Shown here one piece after another: positions 21,735-34,057 of a DNA stretch of 64,000 bases. The DNA is from Hsuehochloa calcarea (taxonomy: Eukaryota; Streptophyta; Magnoliopsida; Poales; Poaceae), in contig CM070599.1 in assembly GCA_036346395.1 (NCBI GenBank), positions 18,777,232 to 18,841,231 on the forward strand. Reading direction: 5' to 3'. Under the pieces are notes generated by a model. The model was not told the DNA's origin, did no database searches, and saw only the letters and a program-made list of their open reading frames with translations. Position 1 is the first letter of the stretch; each line of letters begins with the position of its first letter. The translations under genes were made by a program, and so were the position numbers.

Positions 21735-24700
21735 ATGGATCGAATCTGGATGTACGGTGTGAACCGTGTGAGTCAAGATTACATTAATGGCGTGGTTGCT
21801 TTTAGAAGAGCCATTGGCGTGATATGTTGAAGAAGGGATAAATTTTATGTCGTGTCAGTGCATTGATTGCGATAATCAAGATGTTTAACAACGCGCGCAG
21901 ATCGAGCGCACTTGATTCAAGGGGTTTCAAAAAGGGTATACATGTTGGACCATCCACGGTGAAGAGCGATTATACCGAAGTTAATAATGGCGACATCGCC
22001 GAGGAAGTCAACGATTTGCGGATGTGGTCGTGCTTTTGATGAGGATAGGGGCACGATGACAACTGGATCGGATGCTACGCGATGCGTAAGAGAACTACAA
22101 GTGAGAGAGAGTTTTGTAAATTCGAGGGCTTAGGGAGGACTCGGTGAGACCTTTGTTCCCCGGCCGCAAGCCGGAATACACAAGGTTGTCAACCGTGCTT
22201 GAACCGCTGAAATTGAAGGCAAGCAATAGTTGGTCCGATAAGAGTTTCACGGCGTTGTTAGGTCTCCTAGCGGACATCCTTAGGAGGGAAGCGTGTTGCC
22301 CAAAGACCACCTATCAAGCAAAGAAGGTTATTTGCCCATTGGGAATGGAAGTAGAAAGAATACATGCATGTCCGAACGATTGTATCCTCTACAGTAAAGA
22401 GTATGCAGCATGCATTATTGTCCGTGTGCAAAGCATCCCGATACAAGCGTCAAAATATCGCTAAGGTGAAGCAAGGACCTCTGCTAAGATGTTGTGGTAT
22501 CTCGCTGTAATCCCACGCTTGAAGCGTTTATTTGCGAACCCAAAGGAGGCAAGATTGCTGCGTTGGCACTCGGAGGAGCGTAAGAGAGATGGAAAGCTAA
22601 GACACCTGCGATTACGCGGTGGAGAAACTTGATCGGAGCTTCAAGAGTTCGGTGCGGAACCGAGAAACATAAGGTTAGGGTTGAGTACGGATGGAATGAA
22701 TCCTTTCGGTAACATGAGCACCGACATAGCACTGCCCGTGAATCTATGTATGTACAACCTTCCTCCTTGGCTCAGATGAAGCGGAAGTACATTTTGATGT
22801 CACTACTTATCCAAGGGCCAAGCAACCTGGGAATGATATTGATGTGTACCTAGCACCATTCTTTGGAAGATCTTGTGACTTTGTGGAGCGAAGGGGTGTG
22901 TATGGGATGCGTACAAGCGAGAGAACTTCACTTTACGCGCCATGTTGTTCTCGCACCATCAATGATTTTCCCGCCCTTGGTAACTGTCGCTTCTTGATAC
23001 AAAAGGAGCCAAAGCCTGTCCGCACTGCTTAGATGCTACGGAGAGTGTATGGTGAACAACTCAAGAAAGCGTATATAGGTCACCGTAGGTTCCTTCCGAG
23101 AGTCACCCATACCGCAAGATGAAGAAACAATTCGACGGAAATAAGGAAGGCGGTTCGACTTCAAGGGCTTTTAGTGGGAAAGAGGTCTATGATATGGTTA
23201 AGGATATCGATGTTGTGCTTGGGAAGGGACGTAAATTAAGAACCCGTGAGAAGAACATCTGGAAGAAGCGGTCAATTTTTTGGGACTTGCCTTATTGGGA
23301 GTACTTAGAAGTTCGCCACTGCATCGACGTTATGCACGTAGAGAAGAATGTATGTGATAGCTTGATTGGTCTCTTCTTTGAACATTAGTGGCAAAACAAA
23401 GGATGGTGTTAACGCACGCGTGACTTGGTCGATATGAACATAAGGACCAAGTTAGCACCGAAAGAGACCGATACAGGACGAACGTACCTTCCCCCAGCTT
23501 GCTACACTCTGTCCAAGGCCGAGAGAAATGAACTGTGCCAGAGCTTGCACGGTGTGAAAGTCCCGTCTGGTTACTCCGCTAACATTAAGAAACTTGTTTC
23601 TATGCAAGATTTGAAATTAATTGGTATGAAGTCGCATGATTGTCGTGTCCGATGACACAAATGCTTCTGTTGCAATTAGGAGTATCTTGCCGAACAAGGT
23701 CCGAGTGGCAATCTTGAGGTGTGTTATTTCTTCAACTCAATTGCTCGAGAAGGTCATCGATCCCAAGGACTAGATGCTCTGCAGCGAGGTAGTGACGACT
23801 CGTGTCATCTTGAGATGTATTTCCCTCCGTCATTTTTCGATATCATGGTCCATCTCATTGTTCACCTTGTGAAAGAGATAAAGATATGCGCCCTGTGTTT
23901 CTCGCCATATGTACCCGTTCGAGAGGTACATGGGAATTCTCAAGTCCTACGTCACGGAATCGATCTCGACCGAGGGCGGCATCATCGAAGGTTATGCAAC
24001 GGAAGAGGTCATTGAGTTCTGCGTCGACTACATGGCTCGTGGATCCGATTGGTGTGCCTCTATCTCGTCATGAGGGGAGACGGATGGTATCGGGACCATC
24101 GGAAGGAAACCAATCACTCCCGATCTGGATACGCACGCTCGAGCCCATTTCACGGTCTTGCAACACATGACCCAAGTGTCCCGTACATCGACGAGCACAA
24201 AGACATGGTACGCCAATGTAATCCGGACCGGTCGAAGGTTTGATCACCAGAGAGCACAACCGTCGGTTCAACGAATGGTTAAAGCGCGAATCACTCGTGA
24301 GGTCATCAAGTGATGATCTGTTGCTATGGTTGGCAAGAGGGCCACGATTTACAATTGTCACATGGCAAGGATCGACATAAATGGGTACACATTTTATACG
24401 GCACTTCGGGATAGGAAGAGCACAGTCGCGAACAATGTATCCGCATAGATGCATTCAAGATCGATGGGTCGAGGAGCTCGTACTATGGGCAAATAGAGGA
24501 GATATGGGAGATCGACTCACGTGCTTTTCAAGATCCCCTATTTCGGTGCCGTTGGGTCCATCTCCCACGGTGAAGGTCGACAAATGCGGCGTCACTACCG
24601 TGGACCTCGAGCGTGTCGGATACAAAGACGAACCATTCGTCAAGCAACCAAGTTGTTCAAGTCTTCTATGTAACCGGCCGGCAAATAAGAAGCGCCACGT

Positions 24701-24860
24701 AGTTCTTCATGGAAAAGGAGGATTGTCGGAGTTGAGAATGTAGTGGACGAGGAAGAATACAATCAATTTGACGAGTTGCCACCTTTCGGAGACGTGATCG
24801 AGGCTCGAGGAAGAACCCAGTGAGGAAGCTAGCTATATGCGCGTCGATCATCATGAAGGG
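21735..24860 (+). pseudogene. TNPD-like CACTA transposase (Transposase_21), broken
   Basis: Remnant of the catalytic transposase. It opens MDRIWMYG, the start of the transposase-associated domain, with GFKKG later. From 22,144 an open stretch reads PLFPGRKPEYTRLS, WSDKSFTALLGLL, TYQAKKVICPLGMEVERIHACPNDC. Later come LGLSTDGMNPFGNMS (about 22,680), INDFPALGN (about 22,960), IWKKRSIFWDLPYWEYL then RHCIDVMHVEKNVCDS (about 23,260-23,370), LPPACYTLSKAERNELC (about 23,490), LEMYFPPSFFDIMVHL (about 23,810) and VGYKDEPF (about 24,620). These are hallmarks of the tnp2 family in their usual order. At least eight frame changes and several stops separate the pieces, so no functional protein is expected. 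Intron positions were not resolved. Confidence 0.88.
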
Positions 24861-25473
24861 CTGTATTTTAATTAAGAATTTAATTACTCCATTGTAATTA
24901 ATTTATTTATTCCATTGTCATGTGTTAATGTGTTATGGACTTGTGATCTTTAATATTGATATCAATGTGGATATTCATGGTAATGTTGAGTTGAATTAGA
25001 TATGAACTTTTGAACTCAAACTTGTCATCATCTTCGCTTATCCAATGATCATACATCTTTGTAGTGGGATATCACAGAGCGGTTCTAATATAGAACCGTC
25101 TGTGATATGCACACATCATGCAGTTCTAATATAGAAGGATTTTGCTTCAAACCATCACACATTTACACCTCTACAAATATTAGTTAGCAAGATGCAAAAC
25201 AACCTAATTAAAATGGCGTGAAAGATGATCTTAAGATTTTTGTTCAATCTATATATGATGTGTTGTCTCTGCTTTTGGAAGATGACACTTTTGCTTGAGT
25301 ATACCTTCTAATAAAGGCTTATGGTTAGTTTGCTTTTTCGCAAATGCTTTTTTAAAAAGATTAGCTCAATTATATGTCTTTCTAAAACATATATAGAATT
25401 TTTTTGGTAATAGGTTCACGATTTTCAATGGCACTCAAACTTGTCTTTGCTATCCAAAAGATCATAAGCACAC
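24861..25473. other. AT-rich spacer after TNPD
   Basis: AT-rich 3' region without coding signal. It contains one isolated palindrome at 25,071-25,103 (ATCACAGAGCGGTTC with its inverted arm) and a partial one near 25,115. Confidence 0.6.
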
Positions 25474-25765
25474 ATCACGCACGCGGTTTTATATTAGAAC
25501 CGTCGTGATATGACACATCATGAGCGGTTCTAATATAGAACCGCTCGTGATCTTGCCTATCATCATGCACGGTTCTATATTAGAACCGCTTGTGATATTC
25601 ACACATCACAGACGGTTCTATATTAGAACCGTCTGTGATATTCACACATCACAGACGGTTCTAATATAGAACCGTCTGTGATGGGTGCTCATCACAGACG
25701 GTTCTATATTAGAACCGTCTATGATATAATATCACAGACGGTTCTAATATAGAACCGTCTGTGAT
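25474..25765. repeat. Central array of seven 34-bp palindromes in CACTA
   Basis: Seven near-perfect inverted repeats with arms ATCACAGACGGTTCTA and its complement, spaced about 44 bp apart (about 25,474, 25,518, 25,561, 25,606, 25,650, 25,691 and 25,731). The central bases alternate between TATTA and AATAT types. They are the same motif family as the terminal arrays but cleaner. Confidence 0.88.
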
Positions 25766-26191
25766 GTTATCTTTATGGCCGGGACCGCTAGGTTTTGCTT
25801 ATTCTTCACCTCTCACGCGCCCCTCGGCCCGCCTCGATTCTGCGCCTCGGCCCGCCTCGGCCCGCCTCGATTCGTGTGCGATTTACTAGGTTGGCCTAGG
25901 TATCATGGGTATCCCGGTGCCGACTAATCTGGGTTAGCCTAGGTGACTTGAAAAACCAAGATGCCGGTTGACCTAGGTTGGTGTGGGTAGTCTCGATACT
26001 TAGGGTGCCGACTAATCTGGGTAAACCTGGGAACCGTGATGATTCTTATGGTACACTGACGGCAATTTATTTTATTTTACTCTGAGATGGCAAACGTTGA
26101 TTATATTTGTTTATATTTTTTGTGCAATTTCCCATATATTATATACTATGTAATAATTGCGACGTAATTTATATAGATAGCAAGTGTTTAG

Positions 26192-29100
26192 ATGGCAGAG
26201 GCATCGCCTTCGCCGGCCGTCATCGACGTCGCCAAATACGTCTGGATCTCCGATCAAGGTGGTACGCAGGCGAGAAGGCAGAGGAATATCCAAATTGCCC
26301 TCGGGCCGCATGACGATCACGGAGGTCAGTGACGTCGGGATCCCGCTGAGTCCCAAGAAAGCAGCTGCGAGATTCCGGACCGTCGCTCGGGTACTTGTAA
26401 GGAACGGGTCCCCATAACCACCCCAACTCGAAGTGTCCGACGGATGTACAGAGAGAGATTGTGGGCCAGGATCGAGCCGCCTCGCTCACTTTCCAAGCGG
26501 CGTATCAGACGTCGCAGCGATGGCACGCGCCGCCGCGATGTGCCACGCGTGGAGGACCTTCAAGAGCCCGCTTGTCACGCAGCTTGTGAACACCGGTGGA
26601 CGCCCTTCACGAAGCATCCTTTCTTGTCGCGGATACATGGGATGCCTTCGTGCGAGATGAAGACGACGGCCAATTTCAGGAGCAAAGTGCGGCGCATGAG
26701 CTCTCGTGCCCAAAACACTCACCCCACAAACTCGGCACCCTGGTACGCGGTAAAGCCAACGGCGGGCGGCGGAGGACGAGACCGATGCCCGACCGCTTGT
26801 GGGATCTCGACGAAGCGCCGAGCCCAGTTAAGAGCGAGGGCATCGCCCACGCCTTCGGCAAGATCTCTTCGCAAACCAGTGCGAGGCAGGCGGTGTCCCA
26901 ACGCTCGTAAATATGTCGAACCACTTAGTTGTTAATAAGTCCATAACTTCATGGTGTCTATAATAACATGATGTCCTCTTGCAGAAGCATTGACTTCCGT
27001 GATCTTCCCAAGGTTCCTCGAAATGGACAGGAGAAGGATGTACTATCTACGCCCCGGGAAACAAGGAGCACCTGGTCGAACGCGAGGCGTTGGGGTTTAC
27101 GTACCTTGGAGGATGGATTCCCACACGACTCCGCCACATATAGGAGTAGGAAGAGATCCAAGGACCAACACGACGCTCTACCGAACATGTCATTATTGAA
27201 AAATTTCAAGGACAAATAACAAGTTTACGTAACCAAGTAAATGAACTCATGAGGCGCAAGCCGCCTCGTTAATTTGGGAGCAAGTCCTCCTCAACATCGG
27301 AGTAGCGCCGCCCACACATAATCTCGACATGACGACGCAATTACCGATCGACGCCATCGAGGTAATGTACATCTGGAATGCTCCAAATATAGACATATAG
27401 GACGCCTTAGCTAATTGTGTACCGCTTTGTAGGAGCCGACGCCGCAAGCTCCAAGTGAGGATGGTTGGGTCGATTTCTATTGAGGTTTGGCGGGTATGGT
27501 GTATCCATACCAGAAGAGGCGCAAAGACACGGTGCACCGTGGCGCAGGTTACGCCGTGGTGCGGTGGACATGGTACATGACAATTTCATGGCCATCCCCG
27601 AAATTCCCGAACGAAGAAATCACAACACTAGGGGATGCCGTGCACACTTTTATCCAATGGCCCAAGAAGGACATCGCTCGACCTCGCAGATGACGCGAGA
27701 TCGCCACGACGCCGCCTCTCCAATAGGACCTCGATGAGTCCGCCCGACCTTCGCCGAAGCCCGCCTCATCGGTTCCCGCCGAGAAGCGCCGAAGGGACAA
27801 GACAAGCGTGTCACCATATCGGTCCCCGAGTCATCTCCGGATAAGACGTATCGCAGCGTCCGTTGCTACGCAAATCGATATCGAAGAAGATTGAAGCGCC
27901 GCCAAGCCCGCAATACTCCCTTGATATCCGCTGGTCTCGACAAAGAACTAACCGCTCGGGACTAGCTTGTCAATCTTTGCATGAGTGGTACATGCGCAAG
28001 ACCCGAGAGGAGGGGAGCCATCCGAATCGGCGTCGACACGGAGCGAGCATTTTCATCACGAGGCGGGCTACCGCCGTGGGCTTCGAGGACTTATTCGACC
28101 TATACAACCTAAGCGCCTCGACGCTCACTTCTACGATGTTGGACATCGTAAGTGTGTACAATCAATTTCTACACTCACGTGATAGCGATAAATATCACAA
28201 CTCATTCCTTACGTCTGGATACATGATGAAATGTGCCCGTCGAACCAACGAACGGTGGGTTTCTCGACCGCACGTGATCTCGAGCAAACAATAAACCAAG
28301 ACGATCCTACGCCGCGAATTACATAAAATGGGATTGCTTGCTCAGACGGCAAGGAGTACATAATGGTGCCGCACAACCGTAAGTAAGTGCTTCACTACTT
28401 GCTACACAAAATTCGCTTGAACATATATAGGTTTATGACTATAGCGACATACATGAGTAGGTTCCATCGATTCTTGTGATTATTGTGCCAAAGAGGAACA
28501 CGGTATTGTACCTTGATTCTCTACTCAACAAAACCATGACTTCACCCTTCTTAAAGAAATACTCAAAGGTACGATCATTTCCTCCGCACATAATTGTATT
28601 GTAGTCTTCCTTCATTTGAAATGGACGAGGATAACTTTTGGAATCATGTAGGGCGTTCATCGGCTATGTTGCCGAGGGAGGTTTATACAAGGAACTGACG
28701 CCACACTAACCCACAAGATGCGATTTAAGGTTTATATCATACTCCGTAAATATTGCGCCTCAAATGACTGCATACTATATATGTATACCCATTTTTGCAA
28801 AGGTCGCCAAGAAAAACAAGATCACCTATGCGCATTCTACGTATGCCATCATATGCGGCTATTGATTAATTCCACGATACACGATCCCGTGTAGGTCAAT
28901 CTCGCTATAGTTATTTTCTAATTATAAATTTAAATATATATTCTTACTACTTTACTCTTGCTAGCGGCAGGACTTCAACGTATGATTAAAAGCACTCCGT
29001 AAGAACGAGGTCACACATGTTCGAGGGTTGCTCGCAGACTTCATCAAGTCGGAAATCGTTAACCCGACGGAGAGTTTCACGTCGTCGACTAGTTGTAATT
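26192..29100 (+). pseudogene. CACTA second gene: DUF8039-like plus Ulp1-like protease, broken
   Basis: Downstream partner gene of the CACTA element. It starts MAEASPSPAVIDVAKY in a short frame. Recognisable later pieces: ITTLGDAVHTFIQWPKKDI (about 27,615-27,675), resembling the DUF8039 region of plant CACTA second proteins; SLHEWYMRK and FEDLFDLYNLSA (about 27,975-28,115); IIVPKRNTVLY and LDSLLNKTM (about 28,475-28,540); and CAFYVCHHMR (about 28,830). The last two resemble the Ulp1/C48 protease core, where the first Cys would be the nucleophile. The tail reads LLADFIKSEIVNPTESF (about 29,025). Frames shift repeatedly and stops interrupt it. Family assignment is by motif memory only. Confidence 0.72.
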
Positions 29101-29185
29101 GATTCAATATTAAAACTCACTTTGACTAGTTGTAATTGATTCAATATTGTAACTCACTTTGACTAGTTGTAATTCAATTTGTAAC
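29087..29185. repeat. 37-bp tandem repeat at the 3' end of the CACTA second gene
   Basis: GACTAGTTGTAATTGATTCA... repeated at 29,087, 29,124 and, truncated, 29,161. The first copy overlaps the end of the coding remnant. Confidence 0.85.
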
Positions 29186-29559
29186 TCTAGCGACAATACT
29201 TCAAACATTCTTTTTTGTTCTTTTACTGCTACTTGGATCATTTAGTGTTAGCAAGGGTAGGTCTAGGTATTCTCTACTCTCAGGATTAGCTTTAGCTTCA
29301 ATTGAGAATCAATTGCTTAGAGTATTTCCTTATCTACTGAAATTTGCACTTGGTCTTTTGGCTGCTTGTCAGTTGGTCGGCCTGACCAAAAGACTGCCAG
29401 TTTTCCTCCCTTATTTCCTGTCAATTACTGATTAAAGATTAAGTTGGGTCCTCGTATTAGTTATGTATACTCTAAACTTAAGCAAACCTATCATCTTGTT
29501 CAAAGTTTAATCACCCATCAAACTTTAAAGTCTCAGATTTATTTTCAAAGAAATTGATC

Positions 29560-30690
29560 GCACTCTATCTATTTTCGGTTTCTAGCAGGGTGCAGCAACT
29601 TCATTATTTCCTATCACTTGGTGCTAGTAGATGATGAGTTATCTTGCTAACCATGTTAGGAATACTCTAAACTAAAGTATAGTACTTGTGATCATTTAAC
29701 TCAAAGAAATTGCATTTGGTGTTTGTCTGCTTCATTTTCGAATCATCAAAAGCGCAACTCGCTTGAACTGAAATCTGGTGGTTAGTGCTAACTGATGTTT
29801 GGTGAGGAGTTAGACTTCTTAGTATACTCATTTATTTGTAGCTTAATCCGAAATATTATTTCCTCTCAGTCTAATATAGCAGCAAGTTTGCTTGTGCTAA
29901 TCATCTGCTTTCGGTTTTGCAAATCAAAATCGCAACTTCGATTGAACTGAAATTGCTAATTAGTGCTAATAGATGTTAAGTGATAAGTTAAACTTGTAGT
30001 TGTACTTATCTAGCTGTAACTCCATCTAGTATGTCAATTTGTTATAGTCTAATGGAGCATCAAATTTTCATCCTTAAATTTGTCCAGATTTTCATATTTC
30101 AAAATCTGACATCTGCTATTCCTAGTAAGCCTCCAATTTTGATGACTGCTAGTAACTGATGTTAAATAATAAGTTAGGCTTTAAGTTTTACTCATTAACA
30201 AGTAATCTAAGTAAAATCATTGCTTGGTTCAAAGCAAAAATCAGCAAGCTATCACTTTGCAACCGCCCAAATCTCAATTTTGCCATATCTCAAATCGAGT
30301 ACAGTCTAAGCGAATTTGATTTTGCTTGATAACTGATAGTTAGTGATGAATTAGACTTGGTAAATTTCTCAATTAACTGAGAATTAATCCAGAGTAGCAT
30401 TTTCTTCTAAAATCCTAGTTTCTAAATCTGTTTCTTTGAGATTTGTCCAGATTTCGGTTTTGTTAGAAACTCAAAGCGTAGTCCGCTTTTTAATCATCTT
30501 GCTAGTGAATATTAGCCGATGCTATGTGATGAGATAGGTTTTAAATATTGCTCATTTAGCTGTAGCTTAATCAAAATATCATTTTCTCTTAGTCTAATGA
30601 AGCACCAAATTATTTCTCTGCAATCATCAAATTTCGGTTTTGCTAAAACTCAAACCGTAGCTACCTACGATTTCCCATTTCGGTTTTGCT
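29560..30690. repeat. Degenerate tandem array, about 178-bp period, in CACTA 3' region
   Basis: Two landmark phrases recur. One resembles TGCTAATAGATGTTAAGTG followed by AGTTAGACTT (about 29,787, 29,964, 30,150, 30,325 and 30,505). The other is TTTCGGTTTTGC followed by AAAACTCAAA (about 29,910, 30,455 and 30,633, with weaker copies between). Spacing is 175-186 bp throughout, implying six or more diverged copies. Confidence 0.7.
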
Positions 30691-30711
30691 ACTACCGATG
30701 GTCATGCCGAT

Positions 30712-31145
30712 CGTGATATTGATATCACGACGGTTTTTAATAGAACTGCTCGTGATACCGTATCACGAGCGGTTCTTGATTAAAACCGTCGTGATACTTC
30801 AATATCACGACGGTTTTTAATAGAATAAATCGTGATATCGAATTATCGCGGGCGGGTTCTATTAAAACCCGTCGTGATATTGAAGTATCACGACGGTTTG
30901 AATAAAGAACCGCTCGTGATACTTCCGTATCACGAGCGGTTCTAGTAAAAACCGCTCGTGATACTTCGTATCACGCACGGTTTAAACCAAGAACCGCTCG
31001 TGATACGTCCGTATCACGCAGCGGTTCTATTAAAAACCGCTCGTGATACTCGTATCACGCGCACGTTGCAAAACCGTCTGTGATAACCGCTTTGTTATCA
31101 CAGACATAAAATGCGCACGGTTGAAAAACCGTCTGTGATGACGGT
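30712..31145. repeat. Right subterminal palindrome array of CACTA
   Basis: About ten units of the type TATCACGAGCGGTTCT with inverted arm AACCGCTCGTGATA, more diverged than the central array and mainly of the ACGAGCGG/ACGACGG variants. The left end carries the same variants. Confidence 0.85.
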
Positions 31146-31164
31146 TCCGAACCGTCTGTGATGA

Positions 31165-31181
31165 CCCTTTGTGTAGTAGTG
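31165..31181 (-). repeat. CACTA right terminal inverted repeat
   Basis: Minus strand CACTACTACACAAAGGG; followed on the plus strand by the TTT duplication. Confidence 0.9.
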
Positions 31182-31184
31182 TTT

Positions 31185-32964
31185 CCTTGTTCTTTTGATC
31201 TTTTATTGTTCTTTTTCTGAACGTAGTGATCTTTTCGAACTTTTTAGGTTTTTAGGCTTTTTAATTGCATCTCATTGTGTCATATTGCATTCATATAGAA
31301 ACTCCATCAAGTGGTTACAACAAATGGTATGAAAAATCCAAAAGATGCATTGTAATATAAGATTTTCAGCTTATCTTTTAAAGTTGATGAAGCTTTGCCT
31401 ATTACCCTTTAGAGCTTTTGTATTTCAATTCTTGCTCAATGTCATGTCTAGTTCTTTGACTTGCTAGAATTATCATGCTTTTACATGTGTAGCTAAGTCT
31501 TTGCTATATGAGCTAGAACCTTTTAAACAACTCAAACTAAAAATTGCAATTTGTGGATGTTTTAGCGAGTTGCGTAATTAGTGCTCCTCTTGTGACATTG
31601 GCCTGTCGAATTGCTTTGTTAGCTCTTTGATCTAGAATTGACCATTACTTGAGCTTTTGTGTTCTTGAGATTCTAAAAGTACTCATGTGAAAAATGAAAA
31701 TCAAGATTGTCTTATGCTTAAATTGTGCCAAACTATTCTTACGAGACCGCTTGTCAAATGACATGAACTTGGAGATAGTTTGATGAACCGAACGATCTCA
31801 TGGGGACTGCTTGTCGAAATGACATGAACCTCAAGATTTGTCGCCTGTGAGAAGCTTAGAAAGAGTTTGTGGATGGCTCCTAGTCCGGGATCTTCTTTAC
31901 TAAGATATACCTTTAATCAAACTTTTGGTGAAGCTTAGGATGAGTTTGTGGATGGCTCCTAGTCCGGGATCTTGTCACTAAGTTAGATCATTAGTCAACT
32001 TCAATATTCAATGCAAATGAGAAAAATGTTGACAAATGGGCGTTTATAAAATATTGAGCAAAATGATTCAATACGGACTTGATTGACTCTTATCGTGGTC
32101 TTTGTTAGATTTTTGATCTCACTTTGACAGCTTGACATGGCCAATTTCACTTTAGGATCCTGTTGATGAACTTGCTAAATTTGAAGCGTTGCTTAAATTG
32201 ATCAAATCTACTGCTTTACTTTTGAGCCTTTGTGCTTAGCTTTGATATATATGTCTTACCATGATCTTGCTAGCGCTGTCAGCTTGATATGTTTTTGTGC
32301 AATATTAGAGATACTAGCTTGTTCTTTTGGGTAATCTCCAAAGCTTCTTGTAATCAAAAATTGAAAATACAAAATTGAAGCCACTCCATTGCATTTCATG
32401 CATATTCCTCCTTATGCTTCTTTTGTTTCTGCTTCTTCCTTTATTCTATATTTATTATCTCTGGATGAGAGGAAGGTGTGATTCCTTGATGAATCCATTG
32501 TCAAAGGGGGAGAAGATGTGTTAAATGAGAAGAGAAGATGTGTTAATGAGAATATATTTCTTTCTTTGGGAGAAGTTGTTGGGGAGAAGTTTGTACAAAG
32601 GGAGAAACTGAAAATTTGAAATTTGAGGATCATAGTGAGGGGGAGTTCTTGAGTTGCATTCTTATTGTCTTATTGAATATTCTGAACTTGAATTGCATTA
32701 TTTTATCCTCACAATGATCATAGGTCAATTGAACAATTGTTCTTTCATTTGGACCTTATGTGAGAAATTTGACCCTTTTCTGGAAATCAAAGTTTTTATG
32801 CTTTCTTTTGCCTTGTCTCACATGCCTATACTATTCGATGCGGCTTGGTTACTTTCATTGCTTTTTCTTGCTTATGGACCAAGTTGTGTCTTTGTGCTAA
32901 AACTGCGAGTAAACTCGCTTTCAAACCTCTTACTTACATTTTTCGGATAATTGCCAATGTGTTC
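31185..32964 (+). other. 3' non-coding interior of copia element 2
   Basis: Continues the sequence broken at 20,697 (TTGATCTTTTC...). No coding frame. Two copies of GTGGATGGCTCCTAGTCC (about 31,870 and 31,950) match element 1 near 14,510. Confidence 0.7.
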
Positions 32965-33640
32965 ATCAAGGGGAGATTGTGGATTTCATGGGGATATGTC
33001 CTGCATCTTAGGATGATGTGACAATTGGCAATGGCGTTTACGGTTTGTCGTTTCACGCGTTTTCGACAAAGTTACTGAGCTAAGCGCTGCTCGGGCGGTC
33101 CGACCGGTCCTTGCACGGCGCGTCGATCGGTCCCATATCGGTCGGACCGCCATGTAGGGCGGTCGGACCGGCGGTGACCTGATGGTCAAAATGAGTGGGC
33201 CAAAATAGGTGTTGTAGGCAAGTGAGGGGATCCCAATGCACTTGGTCTCATAATTTTGGAAAATCGCGAGTAAACTCGTTTTCAAACCTCTTACTTACAT
33301 TTTCCGGATAATTGCCAATGTGTTCATCAAGGGGAGATTGTGGATTTCATGGGGATATGTCCTGATCTTAGGATGATGTGACAATTGGCAATGGCGTTTA
33401 CGGTTTGTCGTTTCACGCTGCCGACAAAGTTACTGAGCTAATCGTCAGTGGGCGGTCCGACCGGTCTCCAGACGCGCGGTCGACCGGTCCTTGCATGGCG
33501 GTCGATCGGTCCCATATCGGTCGGACCGCCATGTAGGGCGGTCGGACCGGCGGTGACCTGATGGTCAAAATGAGTCGGGCCAAAAATAGGTGTTGTAGGC
33601 AAGTGAGGGATCCCAATGCACTTGGTCTCATAATTTTGGA
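32900..33640. repeat. Tandem duplication (about 361-bp offset) of polypurine tract plus LTR start
   Basis: GCGAGTAAACTCG occurs at 32,905 and 33,266, CAAGGGGAGAT before each LTR start, and TAATTTTGGA ends each copy (33,251 and 33,631). The second copy holds an extra palindrome motif near 33,460. Confidence 0.88.
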
Positions 33641-34057
33641 GTCTCCGGTGAGAAGTTCTATTGGTTTAAAGTTTCGAAGGTTTGGATTTTGGGAGCTTGA
33701 ATTTCGCTAAGTCTTAGGCGGTCCGACCGCTCATTGTGGAGCGGTCCGACCGCCATAGGGCGGTCCGACCGGCCACTCCTGGAGCGGTCGGACCAGAACT
33801 ACTTGAACGCCGGCCAACTTCGTGGCGATGTTGTTTTGTTAGGTCAAAGTCATTGGTTTCATGGCATATGATTTGCATGATGCATGTTTTGACTAACATG
33901 GGTCAAGTTGTGAAGAACTTGTTCCCGAATACGTGTTTTCTTGTCTGTGGTTGTGCAGGTGGCTTGGTGGTCAACGACGGTCAACGGCGAGGAGAATCGG
34001 GACTAGACTTGAAGAGTTGAGGTCCAGAACGATCGACGATGCCGGGTGAGGTCAACG
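32978..34057 (+). mobile_element. 3' LTR of copia element 2, first part (start duplicated)
   Basis: LTR starts TGTGGATTTC at 32,978 and again at 33,339. Counting from 33,339 and skipping element 3 and one CAACG, the LTR is about 1.81 kb, close to the 1,789-bp 5' LTR, so the second start is the natural one for LTR length. It breaks at 34,057 in ...GAGGTCAACG. Confidence 0.88.
34053..34057 (+). other. Target-site duplication of element 3 (left copy)
   Basis: CAACG here and at 42,909-42,913. The intact order GAGGTCAACGACTCAAG is present in the 5' LTR near 16,770. Confidence 0.93.

Larger units (their letters stand above)
20698..31181 (+). mobile_element. CACTA (En/Spm) DNA transposon, 10.5 kb
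   Basis: Begins CACTACTACAAAGAGTC and ends CCCTTTGTGTAGTAGTG, giving imperfect terminal inverted repeats with the CACTA core. The 3-bp target duplication TTT (20,695-20,697 and 31,182-31,184) is typical of the superfamily. Inside: subterminal palindromes at both ends, a TNPD-like transposase pseudogene, a central palindrome array, a second gene with an Ulp1-like end, and a tandem-repeat block. It sits in the 3' non-coding interior of copia element 2. Both genes are frame-broken, so it is not autonomous now. Confidence 0.93.

Noticed and set aside
25474..25765. Regularly spaced repeats resembling a CRISPR array
   Set aside because: Each unit is a full palindrome belonging to the CACTA subterminal motif family; spacers are about 9 bp and similar to each other; plant context.
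32654..32950. 98-aa hydrophobic plus-strand frame, a possible membrane protein
   Set aside because: Lies in the T-rich non-coding interior of element 2 and overlaps the polypurine-tract duplication; composition explains the hydrophobicity.
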